Source: Opitutaceae bacterium (GTDB taxonomy: Bacteria > Verrucomicrobiota > Verrucomicrobiia > Opitutales > Opitutaceae). From it: DNA of 6,081 bases. The stretch spans positions 1 through 6,081 of the forward strand of contig JAIRTK010000572.1 in the NCBI GenBank assembly GCA_031254955.1. Reading direction: 5' to 3'. Shown here one piece after another: positions 1-6,081 of this stretch. The notes beneath the pieces were generated by a model. It ran no database searches. It saw only the letters and a list, made by a program, of their open reading frames with translations, and was not told where the DNA came from. The position numbers and the translations under genes are program-made. Position 1 is the first letter of the stretch, and each line of letters opens with the position of its first letter.

Positions 1-50
1 AATAAAAACGAACCTTTAAAATAATCACACACTTGCTCCATCTCTCTGGC

Positions 51-80
51 CTCGTGTCCATTCGCGTCCGCTCGCGGTTA
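51..80. repeat. Degenerate 10-bp tandem repeat in the leader of the first gene
   Basis: Three consecutive decamers (ctcgtgtcca, ttcgcgtccg, ctcgcggtta) share a CTCG/TTCG-CG-T pattern. It resembles a short repeat of the form 'ttcgtgtccattcgtg...ggttaa' that I recall from intergenic DNA of Verrucomicrobiota; that link is from memory. The rest of the leader (1-50 and 81-155) is comparatively AT-rich. I cannot pick a convincing -35/-10 pair with normal spacing there. Confidence 0.4.
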
Positions 81-155
81 ACAATGTATTTTTGAAGTTC
101 TCCTTGATAAAACACTCCCACGAAAACCAGCCAACCTGAAATCCCTCTTCCTCGC

Positions 156-3023
156 ATGTCGATAAAAACAAACATCCCTCCCCGGCTCCTGCTGTCTTCA
201 CTCCTGCTGTCCCGGCTCCTGCTGGCCGTCGCCGCGCTGTCCCTCTTGCCTCACGCCGCGCGCGCGGCGAACGAACCGGCTCTCGAAGCCGAATACAAAA
301 AGACGCAGCTCCGCTTCTTCCTCGAAAACGCCGCCCTCGCCGCCGATGAGCACACGCCGGAAAAAACCGCCGAGGCCGTCACCCGCCTGCGCATCTTGGC
401 GCGGGAATACCGCGACGCGCCCGCCCCGGATGTCGCGGACAGCAACACCTTCAACCCGCACGCCCGGCGCAATCCCCGCGCTCTCGCCCGCCACGACTTC
501 TTCGTCTGGCGCTTCGGCTTCGCCGCCGCCGCCGCGCTCGACGCCCGCGCCGCGCTCCCCGCCGACGTAAAGGCCGCGCTCCGTCCCGTCGCCGTCGAAA
601 ACGTCCGCCCCCGCGAACGCGCGCCCAACAACCGCTCCTTCCATTTCGCGCTCGGCGCCCTCTACGCGGCGAAACTGTTTCCGGACGCCCCCGCCGCCGC
701 CACTTGGCGCGCCTATGCCAGCGCCGTCTTCGACGACTGGCTCTCGCTCGGCGACGCCTACGAGCCTGGCTACGTCGCCGCATGGTTCCCTCCTCTCCTC
801 GAACTCGGCCTCGCCCTCGGGCGCGAAAACGACCTCCGCGGCCCCGTCGCCCGCGCCATGTATGCGCGCCTGCGCGACCACGTCAGCGCCAGCGGCCTCG
901 CCTGGGCGCCCGGCGACCCCGGCGCCGGCGCCGGCCCCGAGTCCTACGTCGAAGGCCTCGCCCTCGCCGCCGAGATCACCGGCGACGTATCCCTCCTCGG
1001 CGCCGCCCAACGCGCCCTCGCCGCCACCCCCGCCGCGCACAAGGAACGCCCCCGCCTCGCCCGCCTCGTCGCCCGCGCCACCGCGAAACTCGCCGCCACC
1101 CGAAGTGGCAGCGGCGTCCCGCCGCTTCCCTTCGCCGCCGCCGCGCGCCCGCTTGCGGAAATCCAGCCGCTCTTCGCCGCCACCAGCCACCCCGTGCCCG
1201 ACCGCCTCCTCCTCTCCAACCCCGCCGCCCCCGCCCGCCCTTACGCCGGATTTTATGTGATGGACCGCACGGAAACCCATCATCACGGACACGAGGACAC
1301 GCGCGGCGAGGTCTATCATTACGAGGCCGACGGCGTGCTGCTGCTGCGCCGCCCCGGCTGGATCAAATGGGCCGGCTGCGCCAACACCTTCGTCGTGGCC
1401 GACGAGACGGCGCAATTCCCCTTCGCCACCACGCGCGGCCTCACCCCCGGACGCTGGCTGGCGGGATCCGCGCACATCACCCCCGTCCGCGACATCGTTG
1501 ACACCCCCGCGTGGCAACGCCTCGGCGGCGAACCAGCCGAATACACCCAGCAGGCGATGAGCGATGTCGCGCGCGGCCTCGGCTACTCATGGCTCAACAT
1601 GTCCAGCTACACCGGCGCGCACGACACCGTGGAACTGCGGCAAATCGTGCTGCGCTTCCTCGCCATTCCGGAAAAGGAAATGCTGGCGGCGGAGGCGGCG
1701 GCGAGCCATAGCCTGGGGACCTTGTCGTTCGATCCCGGCATGGCATGGTATCGCGAATACCGCCCCGTCGCGCCCGCCGGCCCCGACGGCACGCTGGAGT
1801 TCGCGGTTTCCGACTTCCGTCTCGCGGGCATGGACGGCGCGCGGATGATCGCGGATTTCAACACCCTCCCGGAAGACATGACCGTCGTGCATTACGCGCC
1901 CGGCACGCGCGGAAAACCGGGACGCACGGTGCCCCGCGCCGAATGGAAAAACTGGTTGACCCTCGTGCCCGACACGCGCCCGGAGCGGCGCAACCCACCG
2001 GGTTGCGTCGCCGCCGCCAGCACCATCACCTCCTCCGCTGGCGCCGCCGGTGTCACCAACACCGCCACCGCCGCCAGCACCATCGCCACCGCCACCGCCA
2101 GCCACGACGACTCCTCCTCCGTCGCCGCCACCGCCGTCAACACCGCCTTCGCCGCCACCGCCACCGACGCCGCGCCGCGCAACGTCCTGCGCGTGGTCTG
2201 CCCGCCGGGACGCCTCGACCTCGTTTTTGCCCCCAAACCCGAAGCGGTGGACATCGCCAAAAAATTCCCGCGCATCGAGCTTGACTACCAAGTGCGCACC
2301 CCCGGCGCCGCCTTGCTGCGCCTGCCCATCGCGCTTGAAATAAACGGCCTCCACCCGCGCAGCATTTATCTCGACGGGCAGCAGGGCGGGCGCCTCGTCG
2401 CGAGCGCCGCCGCGCGGCAGGACGGCGACAGTTTCGGCGCGCTGACCTACGAAAACGCATATGCCGCCGGTGCGCTCTGGACGCGCCGCGCCGTGCTCAC
2501 CCGCGAAGGCATCATGCTCGTGGTGGATGAATACACGGCGGGCAAACACCAGCACCGCATGGCCGGCGGCCCGGTGTGGCAGTTGGCCGCGCCGCCGGTG
2601 TCCGGGTTGAACTGGTTTTCCGCCCCGGCGGAGACCGCCCCGGACAAAAGCCTGCTGGTGTGGTTTCATCCGCAGGCGGGCGTGGAATACGGCGCGCAAT
2701 TCCAGCCGAAGCTGATGGGCGACCAGAATTACGCCGTCTTTGCGAAAGGACTCCTGCCGCCCGGAGGCGCGCGGCGTTTTGTCACCGTGCTTGTCCCGCA
2801 CGCCACGGCCATTCCCCCCGTGGAAATCACCGGCCTGAAAAACCGCAACATGCGTCTCGTGGACACCCCCGCCACGCGCCTCGGCATCTGGACCGAAATC
2901 GCCCCCGATGGCGCCGTGACCGCCTGCATCGCCCCGCGCGCCAAGGACTGGCCGCATGGCCAACTCCTGATCAAAGTGCCGCCGGACAATGCCGCATGGT
3001 CGGTGAGCCGAAAGAAAAAATAA
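156..3023 (+). CDS. Exported heparinase II/III-like protein (955 aa)
   Basis: Probable secreted or periplasmic polysaccharide lyase-like protein; substrate unknown. Residues 1-37 form a signal peptide: K4 and R10, a Leu-rich core at 11-31, and an A-R-A signal-peptidase I site at 35-37. Residues about 40-315 are Ala/Leu-rich and helical, fitting the alpha/alpha-toroid that precedes the lyase core in this superfamily. The core starts at G365-F-Y-V-M369, then the H377-G-H379-E-D381 motif, H388-Y-E, a Leu-rich strand ending R398-R-P-G401, and A409-N-T-F-V-V-A-D416. These align by eye with the family patterns 'YYVMR', 'HGHAD', 'LLVDPG' and 'HNTVLVDG'. The C-terminal half (about 540-900) looks like beta-sandwich. 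The usual Asp before P-G and the His of H-N-T are not conserved here, so activity is uncertain. Residues about 617-674 are an Ala/Thr/Ser-rich insertion. The ATG at 156 was chosen because it gives a complete signal peptide; no Shine-Dalgarno sequence precedes it. No terminator with a T-run follows closely. Fold assignment is moderate, enzyme function is inferred. Confidence 0.7.
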   Translation: MSIKTNIPPRLLLSSLLLSRLLLAVAALSLLPHAARAANEPALEAEYKKTQLRFFLENAALAADEHTPEKTAEAVTRLRILAREYRDAPAPDVADSNTFNPHARRNPRALARHDFFVWRFGFAAAAALDARAALPADVKAALRPVAVENVRPRERAPNNRSFHFALGALYAAKLFPDAPAAATWRAYASAVFDDWLSLGDAYEPGYVAAWFPPLLELGLALGRENDLRGPVARAMYARLRDHVSASGLAWAPGDPGAGAGPESYVEGLALAAEITGDVSLLGAAQRALAATPAAHKERPRLARLVARATAKLAATRSGSGVPPLPFAAAARPLAEIQPLFAATSHPVPDRLLLSNPAAPARPYAGFYVMDRTETHHHGHEDTRGEVYHYEADGVLLLRRPGWIKWAGCANTFVVADETAQFPFATTRGLTPGRWLAGSAHITPVRDIVDTPAWQRLGGEPAEYTQQAMSDVARGLGYSWLNMSSYTGAHDTVELRQIVLRFLAIPEKEMLAAEAAASHSLGTLSFDPGMAWYREYRPVAPAGPDGTLEFAVSDFRLAGMDGARMIADFNTLPEDMTVVHYAPGTRGKPGRTVPRAEWKNWLTLVPDTRPERRNPPGCVAAASTITSSAGAAGVTNTATAASTIATATASHDDSSSVAATAVNTAFAATATDAAPRNVLRVVCPPGRLDLVFAPKPEAVDIAKKFPRIELDYQVRTPGAALLRLPIALEINGLHPRSIYLDGQQGGRLVASAAARQDGDSFGALTYENAYAAGALWTRRAVLTREGIMLVVDEYTAGKHQHRMAGGPVWQLAAPPVSGLNWFSAPAETAPDKSLLVWFHPQAGVEYGAQFQPKLMGDQNYAVFAKGLLPPGGARRFVTVLVPHATAIPPVEITGLKNRNMRLVDTPATRLGIWTEIAPDGAVTACIAPRAKDWPHGQLLIKVPPDNAAWSVSRKKK
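183..227 (+). repeat. Three 15-bp tandem repeats encoding the signal-peptide core
   Basis: The units at 183-197, 198-212 and 213-227 each contain ctcctgctg and encode R-L-L-L-S, S-L-L-L-S and R-L-L-L-A (residues 10-24). The stretch cccggctcctgctg occurs exactly at 181-194 and 211-224, 30 bases apart. The hydrophobic core of the signal peptide therefore seems to have grown by in-frame tandem duplication. Confidence 0.75.
1985..2011. other. Strong DNA hairpin inside the heparinase-like gene
   Basis: An 8-bp perfect stem (cgcaaccc at 1989-1996 with gggttgcg at 2000-2007) closes a 3-base loop. It extends to 12 pairs (1985-1996 with 2000-2011) if one G-T wobble is allowed. It encodes about residues 611-618 and lies exactly at the start of the low-complexity insertion. 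Its compact GC-rich palindrome looks like an intergenic REP element rather than ordinary coding sequence, but this is one copy only in this window. Confidence 0.55.
2008..2177 (+). repeat. Ala/Thr/Ser-rich low-complexity insertion in the coding sequence
   Basis: This stretch is built from gccaccgcc-type triplet repeats and encodes about residues 618-674, nearly all Ala, Thr, Ser and Val. A 16-bp exact direct repeat, cgccgccagcaccatc, occurs at 2012-2027 and 2069-2084, 57 bases apart and hence in frame. The sequence on both sides (W-L-T-L-V-P-D-T-R-P before, R-V-V-C-P-P-G-R-L-D-L-V-F after) reads as ordinary folded beta-structure, so the segment is probably a surface loop expanded by slippage or by an insertion. 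Confidence 0.65.
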
Positions 3024-3136
3024 CGGACCAGTCTTTAACCAAGCCAGTCTTCAACCGCCCGAAGCCGCGCAGTTCCCCGCCGCCGCCAAAGGCCCCGAAC
3101 ACATCGGCCAAAGAAGCGTTTCAAACCAAGGCCCCA

Positions 3137-3211
3137 CCCCCTTTCCTCACCCCCCTTTCCTCACCCCTCTTTCTCGTTCTCTTTCGCGTTCTCTTTCGCG
3201 TTCGCGTTCGC
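3137..3211. repeat. Pyrimidine-rich short tandem repeats (14-, 12- and 6-bp units)
   Basis: Two 14-bp units (ccccctttcctcac) start at 3137 and 3151. They are followed by two exact 12-bp units gttctctttcgc at 3176-3187 and 3188-3199, then two gttcgc hexamers at 3200-3205 and 3206-3211. The shrinking unit lengths suggest repeated slippage. No coding role is evident. Confidence 0.8.
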
Positions 3212-3266
3212 ATTCTCTTTATTCTCTATTTTTACCGATGTTACGCGCCGCTTAACCTCAATTCAC

Positions 3267-3292
3267 AAAAAAACGCTAGAAAACATAGCGCC
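3267..3292 (-). terminator. Probable intrinsic terminator for the minus-strand remnant
   Basis: Read on the minus strand, a perfect 5-bp stem cgcta/tagcg (3290-3286 with 3278-3274) closes a 7-base loop and is followed at once by seven T residues (complement of 3273-3267). G-T pairs could lengthen the base slightly. It lies about 65 bases downstream of the stop codon of the minus-strand coding remnant ending at 3357, where its terminator would be expected. The stem is short, so efficiency is uncertain. Confidence 0.5.
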
Positions 3293-3356
3293 CGCTCGCG
3301 CCGCCACCGCGGCACTCAAGCTCGCGCACGGGGTCGCCGGAGTCCTTGTCCTTGCG

Positions 3357-3518
3357 TCAGCCGGCGCGATCATAACGGACGAGCCGGCGCCGATATTCGA
3401 CGACGGCCTGCAAGTCCGCGCGCATCGCGCGCGTCATCTCGATTCCGGCAAGATATTCGGTGCGGACAATGTCCTCGGCGATGGAACCGGTCTTGTAGGC
3501 GAAATCGACCGCGCGCGC
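3357..3518 (-). pseudogene. C-terminal remnant of a gene, possibly TolC-family outer membrane protein
   Basis: On the minus strand this gives 53 residues ending in R-Y-D-R-A-G and a TGA stop. Codon choice is strongly coding-like, with G or C at nearly every third position, while the + strand reading is an Arg-rich shadow. The peptide contains A-Y-K-T-G-S-I, then a long amphipathic helix with acidic and Ala positions, and ends E-Y-R-R-R-L-V-R-Y-D-R-A-G. TolC/CusC-type outer membrane efflux proteins typically end with Y-R-x-G-x-I, a long helix and D-Y-R-x-A-L-x-R-L-x-R-A-x-G, so I suggest this is the last part of such a protein; spacing differs from the consensus by about three residues. Upstream the frame stays open but turns into a purine-only Gly/Arg/Glu run at 3519-3571 and then runs antisense to doxX, so the N-terminal part of about 400 residues expected for the family is missing. 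Alternatively it is a tiny gene starting at the ATG at 3560-3558. Identity uncertain. Confidence 0.4.
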
Positions 3519-3571
3519 CCTCCTCCCCCTCTTCCTCCTCTCTCCCCCCCTTCCTCCCATCCCCCTCCCTC
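3518..3571. repeat. 54-base polypyrimidine tract
   Basis: Every base from 3518 to 3558 is C or T on the + strand, and the run continues to 3571 with a single A at 3559. It contains cctcctcc and ccttcctccc sub-repeats. Such tracts can form triplex DNA. It sits exactly where the minus-strand remnant stops looking like protein, about 100 bases ahead of the doxX start. Confidence 0.85.
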
Positions 3572-3677
3572 GGCGAACCGCGACGGGACGAACTCCGGTT
3601 TGAAACGGATGCAAGACCGGACAAACCCTCCACCGGCGGCTTGTCTTGGCGCCGCCAATGCCCATAATGCGCGCACC

Positions 3678-4113
3678 ATGAATTCCCTCGTCAACATCCT
3701 CCAACTCCGCGCGGTGCCGGTCAGCGTGAACCTGGCCCTGCTCGCGCTCCGCGTGTGGCTCGGGCTGTCCCTGCTCCTGCTGCACGGCTGGGCGAAAGTC
3801 GTGAATTTCTCGACCCTGGCCGGCCATTTCCCGGACCCCTTCGGCCTCGGATCCAAAACCACGCTCATCCTCGCCATCTTCAGCGAAGTCGCCTGCTCGG
3901 CGCTGCTGGTGGTCGGACTGTTCACGCGCCTCGCTGCGCTGGGCTGCGCGGCGGCGATGGCAGTCGCGTTTTTCTTCGTGCACAACACGCAACTCGCCGG
4001 CCAGCACGGCGGGGAACTCGCCTTCATCTACCTCGCCGGCTTCACCGCGATCGTTCTGGCCGGCGGCGGACGCTTCTCCGTCGATGCCACCAGCCACGGC
4101 CCGGCGCACCCCT

Positions 4114-4115
<2 letters not shown>
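3678..4115 (+). CDS. DoxX family inner-membrane protein (145 aa)
   Basis: Small integral membrane protein of the DoxX family. Relatives are linked to quinone, thiosulfate or oxidative-stress redox functions, but most have no proven activity. Four hydrophobic segments are visible at about residues 17-37, 61-80, 84-102 and 113-129. Family hallmarks are L-R-x-x-L-G-L-x-x-L-x-H-G-W-x-K (24-40), the G-L-F-T-R-L-A-A-L turn (80-88) and G-E-L-A-F-I-Y-L-A followed by G-G-R-F-S-V-D-A near the C-terminus (112-137). Length is normal for the family. I chose the ATG at 3678: the frame is open from an ATG at 3600, but those 26 extra residues are polar, Pro-rich and unlike DoxX N-termini. No Shine-Dalgarno motif precedes either start. 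The last eight residues (T-S-H-G-P-A-H-P) diverge from family ends, and the TGA stop is partly contributed by the inverted repeat that follows. The gap to eno is 192 bases, so co-transcription is possible but not indicated. Confidence 0.85.
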
Positions 4116-5627
<1,512 letters not shown>

Positions 5628-5673
5628 CCGCCCGCCCGCAGCCGCAACCCGGCCCCCATTCCCCACCCTCCCC

Positions 5674-5709
5674 AAAGCGGACCGCCTCCAAAGCGCGGCC
5701 CGCTTTTTT
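5674..5709 (+). terminator. Rho-independent terminator of eno
   Basis: aaagcgg (5674-5680) pairs with ccgcttt (5700-5706) and, beyond one A/C mismatch, ccgc (5682-5685) pairs with gcgg (5695-5698), closing a 9-base loop. The stem runs straight into six T residues (5704-5709). It lies 46 bases after the eno stop codon and is the strongest terminator in the window. Confidence 0.9.
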
Positions 5710-5715
5710 CATGCC

Positions 5716-5744
5716 CCTTTTTAAAGACCGACGCCTTTTTAAAG
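5716..5744. repeat. 11-bp direct repeat after the terminator
   Basis: cctttttaaag occurs exactly at 5716-5726 and 5734-5744, 18 bases apart. It is AT-rich in a GC-rich setting. No function is evident; it may mark an old duplication edge or a promoter-like AT patch for DNA further downstream. Confidence 0.6.
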
Positions 5745-5812
5745 GAAGTTCCTCGCTATTTTGAATGGATTTTACAACGCGCGTCAGTGAAGCGGAGGCA
5801 GCGTTTGGCGTA

Positions 5813-5831
5813 TCAGCCCCGGAGGGGCGAC
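5813..5831 (+). repeat. REP-like palindromic unit, copy 1
   Basis: tcagccccggaggggcgac contains a compact hairpin: gcccc, loop gga, ggggc. The identical 19 bases recur at 5894-5912, and the first 17 bases recur in reverse orientation at 6039-6055. Short GC-rich imperfect palindromes repeated between genes are the hallmark of REP elements mobilised by Y1/RAYT transposases; no such transposase is in this window. Confidence 0.8.
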
Positions 5832-5837
5832 AAGCGC

Positions 5838-5858
5838 GGCCTGACACAAGGTCAGGCC
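5838..5858. other. Perfect 8-bp hairpin next to REP copy 1
   Basis: ggcctgac (5838-5845) and gtcaggcc (5851-5858) form a perfect stem around the 5-base loop acaag. It begins seven bases after REP copy 1 and has no T-run, so it looks like part of the repeat element rather than a terminator. Confidence 0.75.
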
Positions 5859-5891
5859 CTACGGGTGTGCGGGTGTGACGACGGCTCGCGT

Positions 5892-5912
5892 TTTCAGCCC
5901 CGGAGGGGCGAC
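5892..5912 (+). repeat. REP-like palindromic unit, copy 2
   Basis: This is the same 19-base core as copy 1, preceded by two extra T residues. Bases 5892-5910 are the exact reverse complement of 6039-6057. It lies 81 bases downstream of copy 1 in the same orientation and forms the left arm of a larger inverted pair with copy 3. Confidence 0.85.
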
Positions 5913-5994
5913 CGCGGCGTCCGCCTACTTGTTTGCCCCTCGCCGCATCCCACGCTGCCGCTCCTTCAGGGCTTGTTTTCAAACCCACCGCAAA

Positions 5995-6027
5995 CCGTGG
6001 GTTCCTCGCTGCGCTCGTCACCCACGG
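5995..6027. other. 8-bp hairpin between REP copies 2 and 3
   Basis: ccgtgggt (5995-6002) pairs perfectly with acccacgg (6020-6027) around a 17-base loop. It sits inside the interval enclosed by the two oppositely oriented REP units, giving a nested structure. The motif gttcctcgct at its edge (6001-6010) also occurs at 5748-5757. Confidence 0.7.
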
Positions 6028-6038
6028 CTAAACGCCTC

Positions 6039-6057
6039 CGCCCCTCCGGGGCTGAAA
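6039..6057 (-). repeat. REP-like palindromic unit, copy 3 (inverted)
   Basis: cgcccctccggggctgaaa is the exact reverse complement of 5892-5910. Together with copy 2 it makes a 19-bp perfect inverted repeat enclosing 128 bases, an arrangement like a bacterial interspersed mosaic element. The element may extend beyond the window end. Confidence 0.85.
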
Positions 6058-6081
6058 TCCCCGGCACCGCGCCACGCGCCG

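Larger units (their letters stand above)
3024..3356. other. Intergenic stretch with no intact gene
   Basis: After the first gene's stop codon, a 13-bp near-repeat (ccagtctttaacc at 3028-3040, ccagtcttcaacc at 3044-3056, one mismatch) is followed by pyrimidine-rich tandem repeats, an AT-rich pocket (about 3212-3285) and a minus-strand terminator-like hairpin. The + strand reading frame that crosses this region is Arg/Pro-rich and gives no recognisable protein. I see no hairpin with a T-run serving the upstream + strand gene. Confidence 0.5.

Noticed and set aside
92..111. Promoter for the first gene (ttgaag with gataaa)
   Set aside because: The spacing between the two hexamers is far too short, and no alternative pair with 16-18 bases between elements looks convincing.
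704..1501. + strand Arg/Pro-rich frame of 265 codons
   Set aside because: An out-of-frame reading of the heparinase-like gene; its Arg-rich composition is characteristic of a shifted GC-rich codon pattern.
198..1517. Long minus-strand open frame of 439 codons opposite the heparinase-like gene
   Set aside because: The product is Gly/Ala/Glu-rich with no recognisable domain. It is open because the real gene's third positions are nearly all G or C, which removes stops on the other strand.
1587..2963. Minus-strand open frame of 458 codons opposite the second half of the same gene
   Set aside because: Low-complexity Gly-rich translation with no motif; a shadow of the + strand gene, which has a signal peptide and family motifs.
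2576..3667. + strand frame of 363 codons running past the end of the first gene
   Set aside because: It starts inside the real gene in another frame and translates to Arg/Pro/Ser-rich sequence through repeats; the coding-like signal at 3357-3518 is on the other strand.
3600..3677. N-terminal extension of DoxX from the upstream ATG at 3600
   Set aside because: The 26 extra residues are polar and Pro-rich, unlike DoxX N-termini, and no ribosome-binding signal supports that start.
5813..6057. CRISPR array
   Set aside because: The repeat copies differ in orientation and spacing (81 bases, then inverted after 128), are internally palindromic and lack regular spacers.

Overview
The window is GC-rich chromosomal DNA with a very strong preference for G or C at third codon positions. 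It carries three confident protein genes, all on the + strand, separated by repeat-rich intergenic DNA. The style suggests a Verrucomicrobiota bacterium, most likely an Opitutales/Opitutaceae relative: a large secreted heparinase II/III-like protein, no Shine-Dalgarno sequences, heptameric AATCCAAA-type intergenic repeats, and GC-rich palindromic repeats with the core GCCCCGGAGGGGC. This placement is from memory of such genomes and was not tested by a search.

Layout. 1-155 is a leader with a degenerate decamer repeat. 156-3023 encodes a 955-residue exported protein with an alpha-helical N-terminal half, a heparinase II/III-like core and a beta-rich C-terminal half; it carries an Ala/Thr/Ser-rich insertion preceded by a strong DNA hairpin. 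3024-3677 has no intact gene. It holds pyrimidine-rich tandem repeats, a probable minus-strand terminator, a minus-strand coding remnant resembling the C-terminal end of a TolC-type outer membrane protein, and a 54-base polypyrimidine tract at the point where that remnant loses its coding character. 3678-4115 encodes a small DoxX-family membrane protein. 4116-4307 is a repeat-rich spacer with a 15-bp inverted repeat that begins inside the doxX stop codon. 4308-5627 is enolase (eno), complete with its active-site residues, followed by a clear intrinsic terminator at 5674-5709. 5747-6081 has no gene and holds three REP-like palindromic units and two larger hairpins.

Functional picture. Enolase is glycolytic housekeeping, DoxX is a four-helix inner-membrane protein of general redox/stress type, and the first gene is a probable exported polysaccharide-acting or polysaccharide-binding protein. 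The wide repeat-filled gaps argue against one operon; each gene is probably transcribed on its own. I see no CRISPR array, tRNA, rRNA, transposase or clear defence system. The most interesting signals are the apparent loss of canonical metal/catalytic residues in the heparinase-like core, the insertion inside that gene, the decayed minus-strand gene, and the palindromic repeat cluster after eno.
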